NCBI GenBank assembly: GCA_903896505.1
Contig: CAITXU010000161.1
Span: forward strand, 1-32,536
DNA: 32,536 nucleotides
Reading direction: 5' to 3'
Origin: an uncultured Verrucomicrobiota bacterium
GTDB taxonomy: Bacteria; Verrucomicrobiota; Verrucomicrobiia; Limisphaerales; UBA9464
The position numbers and the translations under genes are program-made. Under the pieces are notes generated by a model. The model was given only the letters and a program-made list of their open reading frames with translations. It ran no database searches and had not been told where the DNA came from. Below are positions 8,945 to 16,076 of this stretch, in pieces (positions within the stretch are counted from its first letter, which is position 1; each line of letters begins with the position of its first letter).

Positions 8945-9687
8945 TTATTTAACGCCTGCTGATTTCTTTTGGCACGGGTCACCCGCCCATAGATGAGAAA
9001 TCGGCAGACCGTGAATGTCGGCTGCAAATGGGATGACTTCGGTGCCGGTGTAGAGAATCACACCCCGCAGCCAGCGATGGCCTACGGCCTCCTTCAGGGC
9101 TTGCAAACCCCGGACGTCTGTTCCACCCAAAGTGGCTCCGGCCTTGACCTCAATTCCGACGATTCGCCCGGCCCGGTCTTCCAGAACAATGTCGACTTCC
9201 CGTCCACCGGCGGTACGCCAATGGAAAAAACCGGGTTGCGTTTCGCTCCAGGCGGACTGTTTTCGTAATTCCATCAAAATGAAATTCTCAAACACACCAC
9301 CCACCGGTGTCCCATCAAGGCTTAACCGGTCCGGGTTCAATCCCAGAAGGTGGGCCAGCAAGCCGGTGTCATTCAGGTAGACTTTGGGGGTCTGAATGAG
9401 CCGCTGCCCCAGATTTCCCGACCACGGTTGAAGGACCTGAATGAGGAAGGTTGCCTCCAGAATGGAGAAGTAACGCTTCAACGTCGTCTGAGGGATGGCC
9501 ATCGACCGGGAAACGTCAGCAAAGTTGAGTAGTCCTCCCACCCGGGTCGCCGGACTCCCGTCGCTTCCACCGATTGGACCAGGGTGCTTTTGCCGCATTG
9601 CCGGGCACCGTTGACTAAAACAGCCGGGGTATCATCGAGAGCCAGGAGGAGGTTTTCGGTAAGATGACGGTGAAACATCCATCCCAA
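8945..9687 (-). pseudogene. AAA+ ATPase with DUF4143 domain, centre deleted
   Basis: The 5' part reads 'MGWMFHRHLTENLLLAL', then a P-loop 'VNGARQCGKSTLVQ' (Walker A), and soon loses meaning. A second frame carries the typical C-terminal half: 'GGLLNFADVSRSMAIPQTTL', 'YFSILEATFLIQVLQPWSGN', 'PKVYLNDTGLLAHLLGL', 'VGGVFENFILMEL' and the nuclease-like 'REVDIVLEDRAGRIVGIEVK' (DUF4143). Members are normally about 380-420 residues. Here Walker B, the sensor regions and the helical lid, roughly 150-200 residues, are missing, and the two remnants are in different frames, with the join near 9530-9580. The gene should be non-functional. Its kin are linked to selfish or toxin-antitoxin-like loci, but their role is poorly known. 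Confidence 0.8.
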
Positions 9688-9700
9688 CCATAACCCATTT

Positions 9701-9795
9701 CAGCTGATTATCAACCGATTATCGGTGTATAAAACACCATATTGTGGATGATTATCAGCCATTTTATGGATGATTATCAGCTATATTTTGAAGAG
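9701..9795. promoter_or_regulatory. AT-rich repeat/operator region upstream of the DUF4143 gene
   Basis: Just upstream of the broken ATPase (minus strand) lies an AT-rich stretch in otherwise GC-rich DNA. It contains the palindrome ACCGAT-T-ATCGGT (9714-9726), overlapping a hairpin GGTGT-ATAAA-ACACC (9724-9738), and two direct copies of TGGATGATTATCAGC at 9745-9759 and 9767-9781 (22-bp spacing). Further GATTATC cores lie at 9706-9712 and 9717-9723. Evenly spaced cores plus palindromes suggest binding sites for a repressor, probably for the downstream gene. That is inference. Confidence 0.5.
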
Positions 9796-9854
9796 CTATT
9801 TCTACGTAAATACCTGATTGAAAGATTTTTGCAAACGTGACTACGATCTGGTCG

Positions 9855-11144
9855 TTAGGCGCGAACCTGCCCGGTCCCCACCCCGATCCACTTGTAGGAA
9901 CATAGTTCCTCCAGGCCCATGGGCCCTCGAGCGTGCAGTTTGTCCGTGCTGATGCCGATTTCCGCCCCCATCCCAAATTCCCCGCCATCCGTAAACCGGG
10001 TGCTGGCGTTCCAATAGACAGCGGCCGAGTCGACCTCGGCCAGGAAGCGATGGGCGACCGTCGCGTCTCCCGTCACGATGGCATCGCTGTGGGCTGAGCC
10101 GTGGCGTCGGATGTGGGCAATGGCATGCTGCAAATCCTCCACCACCCGGACGTTGAGGATGTAGTCGTTGTACTCGTTATCGTAGTCGGCATCGGTGGCA
10201 GCCACCAAAGCCGCCGGATAAGCGATCGCCTGAGTGGAAAGAAGGGCCAAGGCGGCAGGGTCCGCCCGCAACTCAACGTTTTTGGATGCCAGTCGGGCCG
10301 CCATTTTTGGAAGGAACGCATCCGCCACCTCGCGGTCCACGAGCACTGTTTCCGCTGCGTTGCAGGTGGACGGACGCTGGGTCTTGGCGTTGTCGAGAAT
10401 CTCAAGGGCCATCGACAGGTCGGCGGCGGCATGCACATACACGTGACAAACGCCCTTGAAGTGCTTGATGACCGGCACCTTGGAGGCCTCGGTGACCGCC
10501 CGGATCAATCCCTCGCCCCCGCGCGGCATGCAAAGGTCCACGTATTGGGTGAGGCTCAGCAGGGCGGGAATGGCAGCGCGGTCCGAGGTGGGAACCACCT
10601 GGATGGCTGCATCGGGGAACCGGTCTCCCAAGGTGCGTCGGCCGGCCTCGACCATGGTCCGGGCAATCCATTGATTGGAGTTCAACGCTTCCTTGCCTCC
10701 CCGGAGGATGGTGGCGTTACCCGACTTCAAGCAGAGACTTGCGGCATCCGCCGTTACATTGGGGCGTGACTCGTAAATGATCACGATAACACCCAGTGGA
10801 ACGGTGATCTTTTGCAATCGCAACCCATTGGGCCGGGTCCGATCGTCGAGAATTCGACCGACCGGGTCGGGCAATGCGGCCACTTCGCGCAATCCCTGGG
10901 CCATGGCACGGATGCGCTTGGGATCGAGCGACAGTCGATCCATCATGGCCTTGGTAAGTCCCAGGGATTCACCGATCTTGAGGTCCTCGCGATTGGCGGC
11001 CTGCAGCGGTTCGATACCCGCCTCGAGGGCATCGGCCATCGCCAGGAGTGCAGCGTTTTTTTCCGTGGTTGCCAATTGAGCGAGGGCATGCGAGGCCTCG
11101 CGGGCCTCCCTGCCCAGTCGCTCCATCTGTTCTGCCAGATTCAT
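9855..11144 (-). CDS. proA: Gamma-glutamyl phosphate reductase
   Basis: The 429-residue product has the usual length and conserved blocks of ProA, the NADPH-dependent enzyme that turns gamma-glutamyl phosphate into glutamate-5-semialdehyde in proline biosynthesis. Visible motifs are 'PLGVIVIIYESRPNVTADAASLC' with its nucleotide-binding region, 'GNATILRGGKEA', 'DLCMPRGGEGLI', 'VIKHFKGVCHVYV' and the active-site segment 'RPSTCNAAET', with catalytic Cys261. The C-terminal 'FTDGGEFGMGAEIGISTDKLHARGP' is also typical. The frame is undamaged and the protein acts in the cytoplasm. It stands alone on the minus strand; proB is not in the window. The start ATG at 11144 gives the usual N-terminus 'MNLAEQMERLGREAREASHAL'. 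Confidence 0.96.
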   Translation of the reverse strand: MNLAEQMERLGREAREASHALAQLATTEKNAALLAMADALEAGIEPLQAANREDLKIGESLGLTKAMMDRLSLDPKRIRAMAQGLREVAALPDPVGRILDDRTRPNGLRLQKITVPLGVIVIIYESRPNVTADAASLCLKSGNATILRGGKEALNSNQWIARTMVEAGRRTLGDRFPDAAIQVVPTSDRAAIPALLSLTQYVDLCMPRGGEGLIRAVTEASKVPVIKHFKGVCHVYVHAAADLSMALEILDNAKTQRPSTCNAAETVLVDREVADAFLPKMAARLASKNVELRADPAALALLSTQAIAYPAALVAATDADYDNEYNDYILNVRVVEDLQHAIAHIRRHGSAHSDAIVTGDATVAHRFLAEVDSAAVYWNASTRFTDGGEFGMGAEIGISTDKLHARGPMGLEELCSYKWIGVGTGQVRA

Positions 11145-11315
11145 TTTGGGACGCTCTCAGAGAAGCGGGCCAGGGCCAAATCGAATCCGCGAGGAGATAC
11201 GCCTCATGAAGGCACAAAAACGGAGCCCGGCGGACCCCGAACTGAATGGAGCCGCTCCGAAACCGTGGTCGCCCCTTCAGGAGCGACCCACGACTCCGTT
11301 GATCATTTCCGGTCG

Positions 11316-11774
11316 CTACTCGCGGTCACCGCGCCAGCCGCCTCGACGGTCGTCGCGCCAACCGCCGCGATCACCACCACCGCCGCCGCCACCACCGCCA
11401 CGATAGTCACCTCCGCCGCCACCGCCGCCACCGCCGCGATAGCCACCACCACCTCCGCCGCCGCCGCCGCCGAAGGAGCGTTCACGTCGGAATCCGCCGC
11501 CACCGCCTGGGGGACGCTCTTCCCGGGGGCGGGCGATATTAACGGTCAAGGGACGTCCACTGAAGTCCTTGCCGTTAAACAATTCCACCGCGCGTTGAGC
11601 CTCCTCCGGAGTGCTGAATTCAACGAATGCAAAGCCTCTGGAGCGCCCGGTAACCCGGTCCATCATGAGGTTAACGTTTGTGACCACACCCGCGGAACTA
11701 AAGAAGTCCTGGAGATCACGATCCTGTGCTTGAAAGGGCAAATTGCCCACATAGAGCCTCGTCTGGGCTTCCAT
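11316..11774 (-). CDS. Glycine-rich RNA-binding protein with one RRM domain
   Basis: The 152-residue product has a single RNA recognition motif at residues 5-83. RNP2 is 'LYVGNL' (7-12) and RNP1 is 'RGFAFVEF' (46-53), with the aromatic residues needed for RNA stacking present in both. The tail (about 88-152) is a low-complexity run of glycines broken by 'YRGG', 'DYRGG' and 'RGGWR' repeats, an RGG-box type RNA-binding tail. Small RRM proteins of this layout are known in cyanobacteria and Verrucomicrobia and are often cold-induced RNA chaperones, so a role in RNA folding or stability is likely. The gene lies upstream of proA on the same strand with a 171-bp gap, so it probably has its own promoter and terminator. 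The glycine codon runs also create open frames on the other strand, which I treat as shadows. Confidence 0.9.
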   Translation of the reverse strand: MEAQTRLYVGNLPFQAQDRDLQDFFSSAGVVTNVNLMMDRVTGRSRGFAFVEFSTPEEAQRAVELFNGKDFSGRPLTVNIARPREERPPGGGGGFRRERSFGGGGGGGGGGYRGGGGGGGGGDYRGGGGGGGGGDRGGWRDDRRGGWRGDRE

Positions 11775-12047
11775 AACCTACTGATTAACCAACTCAATCA
11801 CCCAACCGGCGATGAAGGGAACCCGCACTCGCAGGTTGCAGAATGATCGAGCCGAACCAGCCAGATACAATCCCGTCTTAACGACACCGACCCACTGCCG
11901 TGTTAAGCAGACAAAGGAGCTTGCCAGAAAGGATGGTGGGAAAGTCAATGTCAGAATTTTGACGGTTGGGTGTCAGCGGGCGGAAGGCTGAATTCCCCTC
12001 CCCTTTTTGCTGCGAATGCACATACTTCACACCATATTGTGACCCCG

Positions 12048-13181
12048 ATGAAGTTGTCGCCAAACGTTCCCGTTGAGACCACGGACCCGGTGAACGCGCA
12101 AATCCTTGCGGTCTCCGAAGACCGACTGTCCGGATTCCAACCTGACCCGTTGGGAGAGATTGCCCGCCAGACCAGCTTGCCGATCACGGTGGTGATCGAA
12201 CGGATTCGCGCGATGCTGGAGGCCGGAATCATCCGACGCGTGCGGCAAACCCTGTTGGCAACCAATCTCGCGGATGGTGCGCTGTGCGCCTGGCAGGTGC
12301 CCCTCGATAAAACCGAGGCAGCATTCGACTTTCTCTTTCAAAAGGACCCCTTCAGCGGACATGTGGTGATTCGTTCCACGGACACCGCCACGGCCGGGTC
12401 CAACTACCGACTCTGGACGACACTCAAAGTCCCGCAGGGTTATTCCCTGACCCGGCACGCCACGCATCTGGCGAAGCGAATTGGAGCCGAACATTTCCGA
12501 CTGATGCCGGCTCAGCGCCTTTTCGCTTTGGGAGTTGGACATGTCCGACGACGCGGCATGGAGCCGGGAAGCCGGGCGGATGAACTCGCAGAGGCGGTGG
12601 AAGTTCGGGTGGCCCAGTTGGATGAGCTTGAATGGCGAGTGTTGACAGCACTCAAGCGGGAATTCGAGCCGAAGGAGCTCAAATCGGACCTTTGGACCGA
12701 TCGGGCGGCGGAAGCCGGGGTAACGCTGGAGGAATTTCAACGCATCGCCTCCTCGCTGGACCAGAGAGGAATCATCGGTCGATTCAGTACATTCCTGGAG
12801 CACGTCAAAACATTGAGCAGTGGCGAGCGGGTGACCCGCTTTAATGCCTTGTTTCATTGGGCGGTTCCACCCGGGCGGGAGATTGACGCCGGGCGCGAGG
12901 TGGGTCGCCATCACATCATGACTCACGCCTATTGGCGCGAGGGCGGCCCCGAATTCCATCACGTCAATGTCATGGGGGTGGCCCACGGGACGGACAAAGA
13001 GCTCGTATTGGCCCACAAGGCAGCCATTGATCGCCATCTGGCGGAGGCAGGGATTGAAGTCCGTTACACCAATGTTTTCTGGGGAGGGAAAAGCGAAATC
13101 AAACCGAGCGAAATCTCTCCATCGGCGTACGCGGACTGGTGCCATTCGGAGGGCATCGACCCGGAATCGATGCGGGACTAG
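12048..13181 (+). CDS. Tandem AsnC/Lrp-fold protein, siroheme decarboxylase-like (AhbA/AhbB type fusion)
   Basis: The protein contains two copies of a winged-helix plus AsnC-type ligand domain in one chain. Copy one starts at 'DPVNAQILAVSEDRLSGF' and has the helix-turn-helix 'IARQTSLPITVVIERIRAML' and 'GIIRRVRQTL'. Copy two starts near residue 190 at 'QLDELEWRVLTALKREF' and has 'GIIGRFSTFLEH' and 'RFNALFHWAVPP'. Siroheme decarboxylase subunits AhbA and AhbB (also NirD/L/G/H), which make heme or heme d1 precursors, have exactly this layout in separate or fused form; hence the name. The catalytic histidine and arginine cannot be placed with certainty, and an amino-acid-responsive regulator remains possible. 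I prefer ATG 12048, which opens just before the first domain; a GTG at 11970 would add 26 unconserved residues. The mlaE gene begins 18 bp downstream. Confidence 0.65.
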   Translation: MKLSPNVPVETTDPVNAQILAVSEDRLSGFQPDPLGEIARQTSLPITVVIERIRAMLEAGIIRRVRQTLLATNLADGALCAWQVPLDKTEAAFDFLFQKDPFSGHVVIRSTDTATAGSNYRLWTTLKVPQGYSLTRHATHLAKRIGAEHFRLMPAQRLFALGVGHVRRRGMEPGSRADELAEAVEVRVAQLDELEWRVLTALKREFEPKELKSDLWTDRAAEAGVTLEEFQRIASSLDQRGIIGRFSTFLEHVKTLSSGERVTRFNALFHWAVPPGREIDAGREVGRHHIMTHAYWREGGPEFHHVNVMGVAHGTDKELVLAHKAAIDRHLAEAGIEVRYTNVFWGGKSEIKPSEISPSAYADWCHSEGIDPESMRD

Positions 13182-13199
13182 TCGCCCGTCGCACCGTTC

Positions 13200-14024
13200 A
13201 TGGCCGCAGAAGCTCCCACGCCGACTGGCCTCCGCAGCTTTCTTGGCGGCACCGCCCGGGGTCTCAATTCGGCCACCAGAATGGTCGAACAACTCTTTGC
13301 CTTCACGCTGATCACGCTGGGCACGGCGGTAACCAAGAACCATCAGGCCCGGGGGGTTATTCGCCCCTTGATCCGGGAACAAATTTTCCGAGCCGGGGTC
13401 CGTTTGATTCCCATGGTCTGCTTTCTAGGTCTGGCTCTCGGGGTTCTGATCGTCGGCCAGACCGAGGCACTTCTCCAACAGGTGGGAGCCAACCAATACA
13501 CCGGCGCTTTGCTGGTAACCGTGATCATCCGGGAACTGGCCCCCTTGGTGTCGGGCCTGGTGGTTTTCGCCCGGGTGGGAACGGCCAGCGTCATCGAATT
13601 GGGAACGGCGCGTGCCCTGGGTGAAATGGAGGCGTTGGAAGCGCTGAGCATCGATCCGATTCATTACCTGGTCGTGCCCCGTGTCATCGGATTCACCGTG
13701 GCGGTGATGGGTTTGACCCTCTATTGCATCCTGGCGTCACTTGCCAGTGGCTATGTATTCGCCTACAGCCGCGGGCTTCCCCTGAATCCAGTCGCCTACC
13801 TCGAACGGATCGCCGCCGCCCTTTCGTGGGTGGATTTCCCCCTATTGGCCTTAAAATCAGGGCTGTTTGGGGCCATCACCGCCCTGATCGTCAGCTATCA
13901 AGGGTTGGCGCGCCCCCTCCGCCTGGAGGATATTGGCGACACCACCGCCCGGACGGTGGTTTATTGCCTGGTCGTCTGCCTCGTCGTCGACGCCGGGTTC
14001 ATTCCTCTCTACTTGATTCTGTGA
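13200..14024 (+). CDS. mlaE: MlaE/YrbE-type ABC transporter permease
   Basis: The 274-residue membrane protein has the MlaE family layout: an amphipathic N-terminal helix ('RMVEQLFAFTLITLG'), then about five membrane helices with the conserved stretch 'YTGALLVTVIIRELAPLVSGLVVFARVGTASVIELGTARALGEMEALEAL'-like block, read here in pieces such as 'RELAPLVSGLVVFARVG' and 'EMEALEALSIDP'. In the Mla system it forms the inner-membrane channel moving phospholipids between the inner and outer membrane. The ATPase gene overlaps its stop by 4 bases (GTGA at 14021-14024), and an MCE gene follows, giving the standard E-F-D order. No damage is seen. Confidence 0.9.
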   Translation: MAAEAPTPTGLRSFLGGTARGLNSATRMVEQLFAFTLITLGTAVTKNHQARGVIRPLIREQIFRAGVRLIPMVCFLGLALGVLIVGQTEALLQQVGANQYTGALLVTVIIRELAPLVSGLVVFARVGTASVIELGTARALGEMEALEALSIDPIHYLVVPRVIGFTVAVMGLTLYCILASLASGYVFAYSRGLPLNPVAYLERIAAALSWVDFPLLALKSGLFGAITALIVSYQGLARPLRLEDIGDTTARTVVYCLVVCLVVDAGFIPLYLIL

Positions 14025-14803
14025 ATCCGCCGATTGTGCTCCAGTTCGAGGGGGCCTCGGTGGCCTCACCCGTCGAGGGGGCGCCGTCCGTTACGGACAT
14101 CGACTGGCAGGTCTTGGAAGGCGAGTGCTGGGTCATCGGCGGGCTTCAAGGGAGCGGTAAATCGGCGGTGATTGAAGCCGCCGCGGGATTGCGCGCCACC
14201 CCCCGTGGTTGCGTTAGGCTTTTTGGGTCCGACCCCGCCCTGCTAACCGGCACAGAAGCTCAAGCCCTGCGACAACGGGTGGGACTGGTGTTCGAGGGCT
14301 CCGGGCGACTCTTTGGAGGATTGAGTGTCCTCGAAAACCTGACGCTTCCCCTTCGATATCACGAAGACCTGTCCCCTGAAGACGCGTTGGAGCGGATTAT
14401 TCCGCTATTGGAGGCATTCGACCTTCAACCCGTGGCCGGACTGCTTCCACGGCAACTCGGGTACGGTTTCTCCAAGCGGGTCGCCCTTGCCCGAGCCCTG
14501 GTTCTGCGGCCTGAGATTTTACTGGTGGACGATCCACTGGGGGGGCTGGATGCGGCACAGGCACGAACGCTGCGCCGCCTGCTGATGCAACTGAACCACG
14601 GTCATCCGTGGCTGGGAAAACGACCGGTGACGCTGATCATCACCGCCGAGGAATTGCGACCCTTTTTGAATCTCGCCGGGCGTTTTGCCCTCGTCGAAAA
14701 TCGTCGTTGGACTCGAATCGGCACCCGCGATGAACTCCTGGAATGCCGAACCGCCGGAGTATTGGAGCTCCTGGCTGACCATTCGGACCATCCCCAGGCC
14801 TGA
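14021..14803 (+). CDS. mlaF: MlaF-type ABC ATPase with degenerate catalytic motifs
   Basis: The start is the GTG at 14021, which overlaps the mlaE stop; it gives 260 residues, a normal size for MlaF. Walker A is intact ('GLQGSGKS', 41-48). Other ATPase elements deviate from the family. The Q-loop glutamine is Glu92 ('VGLVFEGSGRLF'), and the signature LSGG is 'LGYGF' (146-150). The catalytic glutamate after Walker B is Asp171 ('ILLVDDPLGGLD'), and the switch histidine is absent ('LIITAEELRP', 204-213). Position and coupling to MlaE and MCE point to a phospholipid transporter. The altered residues suggest slow, altered or lost hydrolysis, or a Verrucomicrobia-specific variant. The frame is clean, with no stop or shift, so the gene is under selection rather than decaying. 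Confidence 0.85.
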   Translation: MNPPIVLQFEGASVASPVEGAPSVTDIDWQVLEGECWVIGGLQGSGKSAVIEAAAGLRATPRGCVRLFGSDPALLTGTEAQALRQRVGLVFEGSGRLFGGLSVLENLTLPLRYHEDLSPEDALERIIPLLEAFDLQPVAGLLPRQLGYGFSKRVALARALVLRPEILLVDDPLGGLDAAQARTLRRLLMQLNHGHPWLGKRPVTLIITAEELRPFLNLAGRFALVENRRWTRIGTRDELLECRTAGVLELLADHSDHPQA

Positions 14804-14827
14804 GCGAACTCGTTCCACCCTTCTGCC

Positions 14828-15961
14828 ATGCACGATCTGACCCCTCAAATCCGAACCCGACTCCGCCACGTGGAATGGCTGGTGCTCGCATTCCTGGTGG
14901 GCACCGGCCTTCTGTTTCTGTTGGCGTTGGGTTGGTGGTTGAAGACAACCGGCGACGCCCGTGGCTGGTTTGTCATTGAGGTCCCTTACTATACCTACCT
15001 CGACAATGCCGGGGCGATCCGCGAGGGAACACCCGTAAAGATGATGGGCTTCACCATCGGCAAGGTCGACAGTGTCACCACAGCGGAAGACACCCCCTAC
15101 AACCGCTCGATGAAGTTCAACGTTTACGTCCATTTTCTCGTCCGGGAACCATACTACGGCTACATCCACAGCGATTCCATTTGCCGATTGGGGGGCACCG
15201 GTGTGGACCTGCTGGGCGGCTCCTGGCTGGAGCTGACCCGGGCGGAAGGACTCGGGGTTCCCACGGTTGTGACGAGCAATGCCATTCCCGAGGTATTGAA
15301 TGATCAGTTTGCTTATAAAGCCCCGTCACTAGAGCGAACCAACAAATACCTTGTCTATCGTCCCTTCAAGCGTCGGGATTCCGGCTACTTCATGGCCACG
15401 ATCCATTCCGTGTCGTTGATGGACAACGCGGAAGACACCGTGGCCATGGTTCACGAGGCTCTACCCGGACTCACCAACGCCATTGCGGGGATCCTGGGAG
15501 ACCTACGGAAAATCACGGCGGATTTGCGCCCGGCACTGGCCCGTCCGGGCGGTCTGGGTGAACTAGTTATACCCACGAACCTGGTGCATGGACTGGAGAC
15601 CACCCTCAACGATCTGCATCGGACTCAGGACAATCTACAACCCGTAATCACCAATGCCGGGGTGACTCTGGCGATGGCAACGGAAACCGCCCAGGAATTG
15701 AAGCCGCTGTTCCTCCAGGTTCAGGGGGCCGTTTCCAATGTCCAGGCGCTGGTGGTTTCCCTGGAATCGCAGGTCACCAACACCAATCTGGTGGGCAACT
15801 TCAGCCGCCTGGCGGACAAGGCCTCACTGCTGGCCGACACCACCGACACCCTGATGCGCCGCCACTGGTTATTCCGGTCTGCCTTCAAGACAAATGAGCC
15901 GGCTTCGAATAACCCGGCACGGCAGCAGAATACCGAGTTGATGGACCGACGCCGGTTTTAG
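14828..15961 (+). CDS. mlaD: MCE/MlaD-family periplasmic lipid-binding protein
   Basis: The 377-residue protein has one membrane anchor at about 17-37 ('WLVLAFLVGTGLLFLLALGWW'). An MCE domain follows at about 47-140: 'VEVPYYTYLDNAGAIREGTPVKM'-like start, 'GFTIGKVDSV' and 'GTGVDLLGGSWLEL'. A long helical C-terminal part (about 190-340) follows, with repeated 'T' and 'N' residues ('QDNLQPVITNAGVTLAMATETAQEL') likely to form a coiled coil or tunnel. In the Mla and related systems such proteins hold phospholipids between inner and outer membrane. It follows mlaF by 24 bp and closes the operon. The tail is longer than in E. coli MlaD (about 180 residues) and closer to extended MCE proteins such as PqiB or YebT in size, but with only one MCE domain. 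Confidence 0.9.
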   Translation: MHDLTPQIRTRLRHVEWLVLAFLVGTGLLFLLALGWWLKTTGDARGWFVIEVPYYTYLDNAGAIREGTPVKMMGFTIGKVDSVTTAEDTPYNRSMKFNVYVHFLVREPYYGYIHSDSICRLGGTGVDLLGGSWLELTRAEGLGVPTVVTSNAIPEVLNDQFAYKAPSLERTNKYLVYRPFKRRDSGYFMATIHSVSLMDNAEDTVAMVHEALPGLTNAIAGILGDLRKITADLRPALARPGGLGELVIPTNLVHGLETTLNDLHRTQDNLQPVITNAGVTLAMATETAQELKPLFLQVQGAVSNVQALVVSLESQVTNTNLVGNFSRLADKASLLADTTDTLMRRHWLFRSAFKTNEPASNNPARQQNTELMDRRRF

Positions 15962-16076
15962 GTTTCGGCGGCGATCCTTCCTGCCGGAGGTCCGCTGCGG
16001 AGCTGGCACGAACAGTGCTAAATGGGTTTTGGCTTCATCGGGAACCGACCCCCACCCGTTGCACAACCCATTGGAT

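Noticed and set aside
11316..11503. Simple GCC/ACC repeats as a microsatellite or CRISPR
   Set aside because: They encode the glycine-rich tail of the RRM protein; there are no spacers or regular repeat units.
10812..11846. A 344-residue plus-strand ORF over proA and the RRM gene
   Set aside because: It is the opposite-strand shadow of proA and of the glycine-rich RRM gene; its Ala/Thr runs mirror the glycine codons.
12027..13382. A 451-residue minus-strand ORF opposite the AsnC-fold gene
   Set aside because: It has no recognisable motif and mirrors a well-supported plus-strand gene; a result of high GC content.
13724..14020. N-terminal extension of the ABC ATPase frame
   Set aside because: These 99 codons lie over mlaE and lack family character; GTG 14021 with the mlaE stop overlap is a better start.
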